DNA of 43,953 nt from Candidatus Nanopelagicaceae bacterium (GCA_009691185.1 SHVD01000002.1:1-43953); one strand, 5' to 3'; positions 18,989 to 27,780 are shown, counted from the stretch's first letter. Program-made: numbers and translations. The notes: generated by a model from the sequence alone, not told the origin.

Positions 18989-19843
18989 ATGGCAGATCGT
19001 CATAACCGCGATCTTGATCGAAAACCAGCACCACTTCCAGATCCTTTAAAAAGTAAAACTGTTGATTCACATGCTCACCTAGAACTAATTCACAACAGCA
19101 CAGCTGATTCACCATTGATCAAGCAGGTATTAGCAGATTCAGCCTCCGTTGGCATTGATCGAGTTGTGCAGGTTGGCTACTCCGCAGAGCAATCAATCTG
19201 GTCGGTGAAATGTGCTGAAAGCTTTGTTGGTCAGGTTTTGGCAGCGGTTGCCCTGCACCCAAATGAGGCACCAGTAGTTGAAGATTTAGAAAAAGATTTG
19301 CAGGTAATTAAAGATTTAGCTACTCATCCCAGAGTGAGGGCAATTGGTGAGACTGGATTAGATTTTTATCGCACCCCACCTGAGTTAAGGGATAAACAAA
19401 AGTACTCATTTAAACAACATATAAAAATTGCAAAAGAGCATAAGAAAGCATTAGTAATCCATGATCGAGATTCTCACCGTGAGGTATTAGATACTCTGCA
19501 GGAGGAGGGAGCACCATTAAACAGCATCTTTCATTGCTTCTCAGGGGATGTGGCAATGGCAAAAGAATGTATTGCAAATAATTACATTCTCTCCTTTGCC
19601 GGTACTGTGACATTTAAAAATGCTCAGCAATTACGAGATGCTTTAGTGCTAGTTCCAATTGAGCAATTACTGGTGGAAACTGATTCACCCTTTTTAGCAC
19701 CGATGCCAAACCGGGGCGCACTTAATACTCCAGCCCAGATTCCACAAACTTTGCGGGTAATGGCAGATCTTCGGGGAGTATCAGCTGATTACCTAGCGGG
19801 GGCAATCTCTGAAAATGCTGAACGGATCTTTGGTAAGTTTTAA
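18989..19843 (+). CDS. tatD: TatD family DNase
   Basis: VDSHAHLE, IGETGLDFYR, FHCFSGDVAMAKE, LLVETDSPFLAP. Confidence 0.95.
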   Translation: MADRHNRDLDRKPAPLPDPLKSKTVDSHAHLELIHNSTADSPLIKQVLADSASVGIDRVVQVGYSAEQSIWSVKCAESFVGQVLAAVALHPNEAPVVEDLEKDLQVIKDLATHPRVRAIGETGLDFYRTPPELRDKQKYSFKQHIKIAKEHKKALVIHDRDSHREVLDTLQEEGAPLNSIFHCFSGDVAMAKECIANNYILSFAGTVTFKNAQQLRDALVLVPIEQLLVETDSPFLAPMPNRGALNTPAQIPQTLRVMADLRGVSADYLAGAISENAERIFGKF

Positions 19844-20701
19844 ATGTCTAATTTACTTGGCGCAACTCAAATCAGAGCTTTAGCTGATCAATTAAATATA
19901 AAGCCAAGTAAAAAACTTGGTCAAAACTTTGTAGTAGATGCCAACACCTGCCGAAAGATTGTGAAGGTGGCTGGGGTAAATTCAACAGATACCGTACTTG
20001 AAATTGGCCCAGGACTTGGTTCTCTAACCCTTGCCTTACTTGAGGCAGCAAAATCAGTAATCGCAATTGAGATTGATAAACGGATGGCAGATCAATTATC
20101 TAATACGGCGCACAGCCATGGCTTTGATACCAACAAACTTATTGTGATCAATCAAGATGTGATGAGTGTTAATAAACTGCCAACTGAGCCAACAGTTTTG
20201 GTGGCAAATCTTCCCTACAACTTGGCGGTGCCGATGCTATTAACTGTTTTAGAGCGGTTTGCATCCATATCAAGTGGGGTAGTGATGGTGCAAAGTGAGG
20301 TGGCAGATAGATTAGTTGCCACGCCAAATAATAAAAATTACGGCGCGCCAACTGTGAAAGCTAACTGGTTTAGTGATCTGAGCAATGCTGGCCAGATAAG
20401 CAGATCAGTCTTTTGGCCCATTCCTAATGTGGATTCATCCTTGGTCAGATTTATTCGCCACAAACCATTAGGAGATGAAGGGCAGCGAGTGGCAACTTTT
20501 ACTGTAGTCGAGCACGCCTTTGCAAAACGACGCAAGATGCTGCGGGCCGGCTTAAATCAATTATTTGATGGTGCAGCTGAAGATAATTTAATCAGCGCTG
20601 GGATTGATCCCACCATCCGTGGTGAGGATTTAGCGGTTGATAAGTTTTTTCAAATTGGTATGCAATTAATTAAGCATAATCTCACTCAGCGGCTGAGTTA
20701 A
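19844..20701 (+). CDS. rsmA: 16S rRNA dimethyladenosine transferase
   Basis: KKLGQNFVVDANTCRKIV, VLEIGPGLGSLTLALL, VANLPYNLAVPMLL. Confidence 0.96.
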   Translation: MSNLLGATQIRALADQLNIKPSKKLGQNFVVDANTCRKIVKVAGVNSTDTVLEIGPGLGSLTLALLEAAKSVIAIEIDKRMADQLSNTAHSHGFDTNKLIVINQDVMSVNKLPTEPTVLVANLPYNLAVPMLLTVLERFASISSGVVMVQSEVADRLVATPNNKNYGAPTVKANWFSDLSNAGQISRSVFWPIPNVDSSLVRFIRHKPLGDEGQRVATFTVVEHAFAKRRKMLRAGLNQLFDGAAEDNLISAGIDPTIRGEDLAVDKFFQIGMQLIKHNLTQRLS

Positions 20702-20718
20702 CCAATACGCTCTAGGGT

Positions 20719-21639
20719 ATGAGATACAACGGAGTAGTTGCCAGAGTTCCGGCGAAGGTAAATCTGCAATTATCTGTTGGCCCACTTGGCGCAGATGGCT
20801 TTCATGAGGTCACTACCGTATTTCAAGCAATCTCACTCTTTGATGATGTCACAGTGGCAAGTGGTAGATCAGGTGATGGTGTAACCATCAGTATTTCTGG
20901 GCAAACAGCTAGCGGTGTGCCAGTTGATGATTCAAATCTTGCAGTTAAAGCGGCGCAGTTGATGATAAAAAAATATCAGCTGCCAAGTGATCTGAGTATT
21001 AAGCTTAAAAAAGAGATTCCAGTTGCAGGTGGCATGGCCGGGGGAAGCGCGGATGCCGCTGGTGTAATAGTTGGCCTTGACTCACTCTATGAGTTAGGAC
21101 TTTCCCGTGATGAGATGGAGTTATTGGGAAGTGAACTTGGCACCGATGTGCCATTTTCTATTTGTGGTGGGGTGGCAATTGGAAGTGGCCGAGGTGATCA
21201 AATAACACCAGCACTTGCAAAGGGAAGTTATAACTGGGTCTTAGCTTTATCTGGTCAAGGATTAGCAACTCAATCTGTATATAAAGAGTGTGATCGACTT
21301 CGAGAGGGCTTATCGATTGCAACTCCGTCGGTTAGTGAACCATTAATGCAGGCACTAAGAGCAGCAGATGCGAAAGCATTGGGTAAGTCATTAATTAATG
21401 AGTTACAACCTGCTGCATGTTCACTGCGTCCTGCACTTAGATTGGTTTTAGATGTTGGAAATGATTACGGCGCACTTGGCGGTGTCATCTCTGGCTCTGG
21501 ACCTACTGTTGCATTTTTAGTATCTGATGATGAGCATGCAATGGATTTAACCGTTGCATTAAGTGGCAGCGGGGTAGTTTCATCAGTGGTGCGAGCAACT
21601 GGAGCAGTTGCTGGGGCTCGAATTGTTGAAAGTTTTTGA
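20719..21639 (+). CDS. ispE: 4-diphosphocytidyl-2-C-methyl-D-erythritol kinase
   Basis: RVPAKVNLQLSVG, KEIPVAGGMAGGSADAAGVIVGL, SGSGPTVAFL. Confidence 0.95.
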   Translation: MRYNGVVARVPAKVNLQLSVGPLGADGFHEVTTVFQAISLFDDVTVASGRSGDGVTISISGQTASGVPVDDSNLAVKAAQLMIKKYQLPSDLSIKLKKEIPVAGGMAGGSADAAGVIVGLDSLYELGLSRDEMELLGSELGTDVPFSICGGVAIGSGRGDQITPALAKGSYNWVLALSGQGLATQSVYKECDRLREGLSIATPSVSEPLMQALRAADAKALGKSLINELQPAACSLRPALRLVLDVGNDYGALGGVISGSGPTVAFLVSDDEHAMDLTVALSGSGVVSSVVRATGAVAGARIVESF

Positions 21640-21668
21640 TTTACCCAGTTATAAGGGATAATTCAGGT

Positions 21669-21743
21669 TCCGCCATTGTGTAGTGGCTAGCACATGAGCC
21701 TTTGAAGCTCAGGGTCCAGGATCGATACCTGGTGGCGGAGCCA
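21669..21743 (+). tRNA. tRNA-Gln (anticodon TTG), CCA encoded
   Basis: TCCGCCA/TGGCGGA acceptor, anticodon stem TGAGC/GCTCA with loop CTTTGAA, T-arm CCAGG-ATCGATA-CCTGG. Confidence 0.93.
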
Positions 21744-21764
21744 CCAAGTAAAGGGGGGTAACTG

Positions 21765-23186
21765 ATGAGCAACTTATCACTTGCCATTGTTCTTGCCGCC
21801 GGTGAGAGCAAGCGAATGAAATCAAAGACTCCAAAAGTACTTCACAAGATTGCTGGTCGAACTGTAATTGAAAATTTACTCACAGCAGTTGAAGCCATTG
21901 CTCCTAAAAAATTAACAGTGGTCGTTGGTGCCCAGAAAGATGCAGTAATTGAACACATAAGTGCGATCTATCCATCTGCAAATACAGTTTTCCAAGAAAA
22001 AAGAAATGGCACTGGCGCAGCCGCAGCCCTGGCGTTGGCTGAATACAAAGGTAATGGCACGGTCTTGATTTTAGCCGCCGATACACCGTTGTTGACCACC
22101 CAAACTTTGCAGGAGTTTATTAATGCCCATCAGAGTGAGAAAAACAGCGCATCAGTATTAACTGCGCTGCTGCCAGATCCAACTGGATATGGGCGGATTA
22201 TGAGAGGTGATGATGGTGTGATCACAAAAATTATTGAAGAAAAAGATGCGAGTGAATCAGAGAGAGATATTGATGAGATCAACACTGGCGTCTACCTATT
22301 TGAGTTACCAGTAATAAGAAATGTAATCAACCAACTGCGTAGTGATAACTCTCAAAAGGAGCTCTATCTGACCGATGTTATTGAGTTGATAAATAAAGCA
22401 GGAAATAGACCCTACGCAATACTCTCCAACGATTACACCGAAACTTTAGGAGTAAATGATCGCAGTCAGTTGGCTGAGTGCCAAGGGATTATGCGCGATC
22501 GAATTAATTACTTACACATGCAAAACGGAGTAAGCATCATTGATCCAACTACCACCTGGATAGATGCTGGGGTTGAGATTGACGAGGATGTACTTATTTA
22601 CCCTGGAACTGTGATTACGGGTAAGACAAAAATAAACTCAGCAGCTGTAATTGGTCCCCGTACCACTTTAGATTCCTGCACAGTAGGTGAGGGGGCTAAG
22701 GTGGTTGAATCTCATTGCACCGATTCAAAGATTGGCAAAGGTGTAAAGATTGGGCCTTTCACCTATCTACGTAAGGGAAGTGTGTTAAAAGATGAGAGTA
22801 AAGCAGGCGCCTTTGTGGAGATTAAAAACTCAACTGTGGGACGAGGTTCAAAGGTTGCACATCTGTCATATGTGGGTGATGCTCAGATTGGTGATGAAAG
22901 CAATATTGGCGCTGCCACTGTCTTTGTTAATTACGATGGTGAAGAGAAGCATAAAACTAAGGTAGGTGATCATGTGCGAATTGGTAGTGACACAATGTTG
23001 GTAGCACCGGTAACAGTTGGTGATGGTGCCTATACCGCAGCCGGATCGGTAATAAATGAGGATGTGCCGCCAGGTGCGATCGGAATTGGCCGTGCCAAGC
23101 AGGTCAATATCTTGGGCTGGGTATTACGCAAGCGAGGAAATAGTAAATCAGCAGCGGCTGCAAAAAAAGCTGGTGCAAAAGAGTGA
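21765..23186 (+). CDS. glmU: Bifunctional UDP-GlcNAc pyrophosphorylase / GlcN-1-P acetyltransferase
   Basis: LAIVLAAGESKRMKSKTPKVLHKIAG; left-handed beta-helix hexapeptides; NYDGEEKHKTKVGDHVRIGSDTMLVAPV. Confidence 0.97.
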   Translation: MSNLSLAIVLAAGESKRMKSKTPKVLHKIAGRTVIENLLTAVEAIAPKKLTVVVGAQKDAVIEHISAIYPSANTVFQEKRNGTGAAAALALAEYKGNGTVLILAADTPLLTTQTLQEFINAHQSEKNSASVLTALLPDPTGYGRIMRGDDGVITKIIEEKDASESERDIDEINTGVYLFELPVIRNVINQLRSDNSQKELYLTDVIELINKAGNRPYAILSNDYTETLGVNDRSQLAECQGIMRDRINYLHMQNGVSIIDPTTTWIDAGVEIDEDVLIYPGTVITGKTKINSAAVIGPRTTLDSCTVGEGAKVVESHCTDSKIGKGVKIGPFTYLRKGSVLKDESKAGAFVEIKNSTVGRGSKVAHLSYVGDAQIGDESNIGAATVFVNYDGEEKHKTKVGDHVRIGSDTMLVAPVTVGDGAYTAAGSVINEDVPPGAIGIGRAKQVNILGWVLRKRGNSKSAAAAKKAGAKE

Positions 23187-23238
23187 TTAACCTCTAGTAG
23201 AGTTAAGCCAGATCCACCACAGCGAGGGGGAAGCTAAA

Positions 23239-24219
23239 CTGAACGAAATTCGCTTAACCTCCGAAAAATCTCTGCGATTATTTACCGGTCGCGCCTATCC
23301 TGAGTTAGCCGATGCGGTTGCAGCAGAGCTTGGCATCCCAATCACTCCAACATCAGCTTATGACTTTGCCAATGGTGAAATCTTTATTAGATTTGAAGAA
23401 AGTGTGCGCGGCTCTGACGCATTTGTATTACAAAGCCATGCTGCCCCAATAAATAAGCAGATCATGGAGCAGCTAATTATGGTCGATGCACTCAAACGTG
23501 CATCTGCAAAACGAATTACGGTAGTACTTCCTTTTTATGGTTATGCCCGGCAAGATAAAAAACATCGAGGACGTGAACCAATTTCAGCAAGATTAATGGC
23601 AGATTTATTTAAGACTGCAGGGGCAGATCGTTTAATGTGTGTAGATCTTCACACCTCACAGATTCAAGGATTCTTTGATGGTCCAGTTGATCACCTCTTC
23701 GCACTGCCACTTTTGGCAAATTATGTTGGTAGCAAGGTCGATCGTAAAAACTTAGTTATTGTCTCACCAGACTCAGGTCGAGTAAGAGTGGCAGAGCGAT
23801 GGAGTGAGATACTTGGTGGCTGCAGTATCGCCTTTATTCACAAAACTCGTGATCCAAAGGTGCCAAATGAGGCCACCACTGGCAAAGTAGTTGGTGATGT
23901 TAAGGGCATGACCTGCGTGGTGATTGATGACATGATTGATACTGCTGGAACAGTTACTAAAGCAGTTGATGCTTTAATTGAAGCTGGCGCAAAGGATGTA
24001 ATTATTGCTGCTACCCACGCAGTTCTCTCTGGCCCTGCGATTGATAGATTAAAGAAATCAAGGGTCTCTGAGGTGGTAGTAACAAATACTCTGCCAATTG
24101 CGGAGGAGAATAGATTTGATAACCTAACCGTCTTATCTATCGCACCACTGCTTGCCCGTGCCATCAAAGAGGTTTTTGAGGATGGTTCAGTAACAAGTCT
24201 TTTTGATGGGCATAGCTAA
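23239..24219 (+). CDS. prs: Ribose-phosphate pyrophosphokinase, apparent CTG start
   Basis: Translation from CTG 23239: (M)NEIRLTSEKSLRLFTGRAYPELADAVAAELGIPITPTSAYDFANGEIFIRFEESVRGSDAF...; GAGGGGGAA just upstream. The track start (23404) truncates the conserved N-terminus. Confidence 0.95.
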   Translation: MNEIRLTSEKSLRLFTGRAYPELADAVAAELGIPITPTSAYDFANGEIFIRFEESVRGSDAFVLQSHAAPINKQIMEQLIMVDALKRASAKRITVVLPFYGYARQDKKHRGREPISARLMADLFKTAGADRLMCVDLHTSQIQGFFDGPVDHLFALPLLANYVGSKVDRKNLVIVSPDSGRVRVAERWSEILGGCSIAFIHKTRDPKVPNEATTGKVVGDVKGMTCVVIDDMIDTAGTVTKAVDALIEAGAKDVIIAATHAVLSGPAIDRLKKSRVSEVVVTNTLPIAEENRFDNLTVLSIAPLLARAIKEVFEDGSVTSLFDGHS

Positions 24220-24244
24220 TACCCAGATTCAAATAAATAAACTT

Positions 24245-24318
24245 GCGCCCGTAGCTCAACTGGATAGAGCATCTGACTTCGGATCAGAAGGTTCGGGGTT
24301 CGAATCCCTGCGGGCGCA
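24245..24318 (+). tRNA. tRNA-Arg (anticodon TCG)
   Basis: GCGCCCG/CGGGCGC acceptor, anticodon stem TCTGA/TCAGA with loop CTTCGGA, GGTTCGAATCC T-loop. Confidence 0.93.
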
Positions 24319-24375
24319 CTTGAAGTACAAGCTTCTCTATATTCTGTACTCCCACTAACAGACTACCTTTGCCCC

Positions 24376-24684
24376 ATGTCAAGAGCACTTCTAACCTCCT
24401 TTGTAATTTCTGGGCTGCTGTTAATACCTAGCTGTTCAAGTGCAGATGAAAAAGCGTGTGAGGTTGCCCAATAAGTCGTTGAAGATGATATGAGCAAGGC
24501 GGGAGAACTGCTGCTAAGTGCCAAAGATTTAGATAAAAACGGTTATGGTCTGCAAGCAAATGAGGTTGGAGGAGAGATTTTACGAAAATCAGAAAAACTA
24601 AACAGAGTAATTCTTAAGAACCAAAACTGCTTTACACCTGCGCAAGTAGGGCAAGCACAAGCATATATTGCAAGTATTAAATGA
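24376..24684 (+). pseudogene. Small lipoprotein gene interrupted by in-frame TAA (24472-24474)
   Basis: MSRALLTSFVISGLLLIPSCSSADEKACEVAQ*VVEDDMSKAGELLLSAKDLDKNGYGLQANEVGGEILRKSEKLNRVILKNQNCFTPAQVGQAQAYIASIK; same frame on both sides of the stop; lipobox-like IPSC. Confidence 0.6.
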
Positions 24685-24729
24685 TTTCTAAGTGCAGTAT
24701 CAGTGGATTTCGGCAGGTAGACTTTTGTC

Positions 24730-24807
24730 ATGAAAGCGATCATCGTTATATTGGCGATCTTAATAATACTTGTGCTTGCCAAAAATAGCTCAAGCAAAAG
24801 CAAATAG
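24730..24807 (+). CDS. 25-aa single-TM microprotein
   Basis: MKAIIVILAILIILVLAKNSSSKSK; TAGACT -10 motif 6 nt upstream of the ATG. Confidence 0.45.
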   Translation: MKAIIVILAILIILVLAKNSSSKSK

Positions 24808-24853
24808 TTAAACAGTTCAAAGTATACGAAACTGAGTTTTTGCTCGCTAAGAA

Positions 24854-25570
24854 CTAAAATTTAATTATTTGACCATCCAGTAATTGTTGATCAGGAACTC
24901 CTTTTAGGAAATGAACCTTCCCCAGGCCATAAGCTTTCCAAAAATCATCACCACTTCTTTTAACCAAAGCAGTTAACTCATCTATTCCAATTAATATCCC
25001 CCCTTGCGGTACATTCATTACTACCTTTGCCGCACTTTCTGGGATCCATCTAAAAAACTTATTAAAGTGGGGAATTACTCTTATATTTGGGATTAGATTT
25101 AATCCCTGCGTTGCATCCCCCTTGCTAACTCTAAAATTTGGAATATGTGATGATAAAACCATTGCGCCAGCACTACAACCTGCCAAAGAAGAACCTGTTT
25201 GCCAGTTTTCTAATATCGCAGACCAGACTCTGGTATTACTCAAAGTTTTGGCTAAATAATGTGGATCTCCACCAGATAAATAGATAAGTGCTGCGTTATT
25301 GATTTGATCTGCAAACTCTTGGTTGTTGGCATCATCTCTAGTGAAGATTGGCAGTAATACTGGCTCTGCGCCAATTGAATCAGCTGCCCTTTGCCCTAGA
25401 TCTTGCCAATATTTAAGGCGAGCTTCACTTTCTTGGCCAGCAGCAGTTGGGATCTGAATATAAACTGGTTGCTTACCATTTTTAACACCATCATCAATTA
25501 AAGATCTTTCAAACTCTGACATTGCTGGTAAATACTCACCAGAGCCAACTAAGGCAAGGGATCCAATCAT
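24854..25570 (-). CDS. Peptidase S51 (peptidase E/cyanophycinase-like) family protein
   Basis: IYLSGGDPHYLAKTL, LAGCSAGAMVLSSHIPN nucleophile-Ser motif. Confidence 0.8.
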   Translation of the reverse strand: MIGSLALVGSGEYLPAMSEFERSLIDDGVKNGKQPVYIQIPTAAGQESEARLKYWQDLGQRAADSIGAEPVLLPIFTRDDANNQEFADQINNAALIYLSGGDPHYLAKTLSNTRVWSAILENWQTGSSLAGCSAGAMVLSSHIPNFRVSKGDATQGLNLIPNIRVIPHFNKFFRWIPESAAKVVMNVPQGGILIGIDELTALVKRSGDDFWKAYGLGKVHFLKGVPDQQLLDGQIIKF

Positions 25571-25639
25571 TGGGTTAACCTATCGATAAAGTACCTACTT
25601 ATTTAAAAGATCTAATCCTTTGGTGTAAGCAAAGAGCTT

Positions 25640-25783
25640 TTATCCATTTAAACCGTATGGATCATCGGTATTTTTATTACGGGTTCTTAATCGAAGTTTA
25701 TGGATCGGGCTATCAGTTTCGGCGTCATATAACTCAATCCGCTTACCAAAGATCAAATTTGCTAGCCAATCAAGAAATTTCAT
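25640..25783 (-). CDS. 47-aa hypothetical protein
   Basis: MKFLDWLANLIFGKRIELYDAETDSPIHKLRLRTRNKNTDDPYGLNG; TATGGT-N6-ATG start pattern; below track cutoff. Confidence 0.45.
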   Translation of the reverse strand: MKFLDWLANLIFGKRIELYDAETDSPIHKLRLRTRNKNTDDPYGLNG

Positions 25784-25848
25784 CTACTAACCATACTCAA
25801 CTACCAAAGCTTTGCCCAGTGCTGATGAGTTTTGAGATAAGCCTTTGG

Positions 25849-26220
25849 TTAGAGATAAACAACAAGCACGGCAAAGTTAAAGGCGCTCATTGCCATATAC
25901 AAAGCCCCTACAACTTTAAGTAGATCAGCTGAACTCTTAATTCCCTTACCTATTGGTGATAGTGATTTAATATCTTTTAAGACATCAATTACAGCAAGGC
26001 TATCTCTGATGGCGGCCACCATCGCAGTAACCGAGAAAACTCCACCGGAGGCAACTAAGCCAATCACAAATAGCTTTAGGGTTGAGTTGCTACTTTGATT
26101 GAGGTTTCCAGTTGCTGCTAGGGCTAAGACAGTAGAGAGTAATATCGTGGGAGCAAGTTGGGATTTAACCCGGATGCTTCGTTGTTGGTTCCAAATACTT
26201 ATTAGCTCTTTTTCATTCAT
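25849..26220 (-). CDS. Small integral membrane protein, hypothetical
   Basis: 123 aa with three hydrophobic segments; TAGATT-N6-ATG start pattern. Confidence 0.6.
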   Translation of the reverse strand: MNEKELISIWNQQRSIRVKSQLAPTILLSTVLALAATGNLNQSSNSTLKLFVIGLVASGGVFSVTAMVAAIRDSLAVIDVLKDIKSLSPIGKGIKSSADLLKVVGALYMAMSAFNFAVLVVYL

Positions 26221-26365
26221 ACTTCTAATCTACCATAAGATAATTGCCCAAAGCTGGTAGCAAAAGCAGCCAACCTTCGCCTTGATTTGTCCTTTTCTTT
26301 CCCTTTCGCTAACCTCTCCCCTGACACCGCGAGGGATTAAACCGTTATCGAGGGAGAAGAAAAAA

Positions 26366-27046
26366 GTGGCTGAGATTTCAATAAAGGGTGCACGCCGAAC
26401 TGAGTTTGGCAAAGGTGCATCTCGTAGAGCACGCCGTGATGGCTTTATACCGGCGGTAATTTATGGTCATGGTGAGAAGCCACAACATGTTGCACTACCT
26501 TCACGTGAGCTTGGTGTTGCCTTAAAAACCTCAAACGTTTTGATTGATGTTGTATTAGATGATCACACAGAGTTAACACTTCCTAAATCTGTTAGCCGTG
26601 ACCCATTAACTGGACTGCTTGAGCATATTGATTTAGTAATTGTCCGCCGTGGTGAGCGAGTTGTTGTCTCTGTTCCAGTACATACTGAAGGCAAGTATGA
26701 CCAAGATGGAATTTTGGAGCATATTAATAACTCTATTGAGGTTGAAGTAGATGTAACTAATATCCCAGCCTTCTTAATGTTAAGCATGGAGGGCATGGTG
26801 GCTGGTGATTCAAGATATGCAGCCGATGTAGTAATTCCTGATGGTGTTAAGTTAATTAGCGATCCTAAGATGAGTGTGGTTCACCTTTCTGTTAAGGCTG
26901 TTGAGGAAGAGGTTGTGGTTGCTGCCCCTGTTGAGGGTGAAGCAGGTGCTGCCCCTGCTGCCGAAGGTGATGCTGCTGCAACAGCTGCTGCTCCTGCTGC
27001 TGCTGAGGCAGATAAGAAGGATGATAAGAAAGACAAGAAGAAGTAA
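26366..27046 (+). CDS. rplY: 50S ribosomal protein L25 (CTC/TL5 form)
   Basis: GTG start with GAGGGAGAAG upstream: VAEISIKGARRTEFGKGASRRARRDGFIPAVIYGHGEKPQHVALPSREL...; Ala-rich and DKKDDKKDKKK tail. Confidence 0.93.
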   Translation: MAEISIKGARRTEFGKGASRRARRDGFIPAVIYGHGEKPQHVALPSRELGVALKTSNVLIDVVLDDHTELTLPKSVSRDPLTGLLEHIDLVIVRRGERVVVSVPVHTEGKYDQDGILEHINNSIEVEVDVTNIPAFLMLSMEGMVAGDSRYAADVVIPDGVKLISDPKMSVVHLSVKAVEEEVVVAAPVEGEAGAAPAAEGDAAATAAAPAAAEADKKDDKKDKKK

Positions 27047-27066
27047 TTAAGGACTAGCCTTAACTT

Positions 27067-27630
27067 ATGGCTGATCGCTGGTTGGTAATTGGCTTAGGAA
27101 ATCCTGGCGCTGAGTATGAAAAGACTCGGCATAATATTGGCCAACTTGTCTTAGCTAATTTAGCCCATAATCAAAAATTCTCTGCCCATAAATCTCGCAT
27201 GCAGATCTGTGAGGTTAGGTGTGGTGATCAGCGATTGGTTTTAGCCAAATCCCGTGGATTTATGAATGAAAGTGGTGGGCCAGTGAGATCTCTCGCTGAT
27301 TTTTATAAGATTGAGATAAACAAAATTATTGCAATCCACGACGAGCTCGATCTGCCTTTTAACGCACTTCGAATAAAACAAGGCGGTGGGGATAATGGCC
27401 ATAATGGCCTGAAATCATTAACTGATTCATTTTCTAGTGGGGATTACTATCGAATTCGTATGGGTATTGGCCGTCCAATCGGTGATCAAGATCCTGCAGA
27501 TTTTGTGTTAAAACCCTTTAGTAAAGATGAGCGTGGCGATATTGATCAATTCATCCAAAAAGGCGCAGATGCAATCAGCTCTTTGGTGGTAAATGGTTTA
27601 GATCAGGCGCAGACAGCTTTTAACTCTTAA
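27067..27630 (+). CDS. pth: Peptidyl-tRNA hydrolase
   Basis: WLVIGLGNPGAEYEKTRHNIGQLVL, FMNESGGPV, HDELDLPFNALRIKQGGGDNGHNGLKS. Confidence 0.97.
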   Translation: MADRWLVIGLGNPGAEYEKTRHNIGQLVLANLAHNQKFSAHKSRMQICEVRCGDQRLVLAKSRGFMNESGGPVRSLADFYKIEINKIIAIHDELDLPFNALRIKQGGGDNGHNGLKSLTDSFSSGDYYRIRMGIGRPIGDQDPADFVLKPFSKDERGDIDQFIQKGADAISSLVVNGLDQAQTAFNS

Positions 27631-27780
27631 GCAACTTTGCTCTACCAGATTCAAGTCTTGCCACTGGCACTCTAAATGGGGAGCAGGACTTAAAGCTGCA
27701 AGATTGGCACCTTTTCCACCAAGCAAATCAGATTTACTTTTATCGCCAAAAGTAAAGGGATAGATAAATTGTTTAGCCAA
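27620..27780 (-). pseudogene. ppdK: Pyruvate phosphate dikinase deletion remnant (N-terminus joined out of frame to C-terminus)
   Basis: N part: (M)AKQFIYPFTFGDKSKSDLLGGKGANLAALS; C part in another frame: CSPFRVPVARLESGRAKLLKS*, like the PPDK C-terminal YVSCSPxRVPIARL. The ~2.5 kb between them is missing. Confidence 0.8.

Noticed and set aside
25657-25923. Plus-strand 88-aa ORF
   Set aside because: Antisense to better-supported minus-strand ORFs, with an atypical composition.
26930-27045. GCTGCT-rich repeats at the rplY 3' end as a possible repeat element
   Set aside because: Explained by the Ala-rich, Lys-rich C-terminal tail common in actinobacterial L25/CTC proteins.
27598-27780. 60-aa ORF taken as a gene
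   Set aside because: Only the N-terminal ~30 residues are meaningful (PPDK); the rest is out-of-frame reading of the PPDK C-terminus, so it is reported as a pseudogene.
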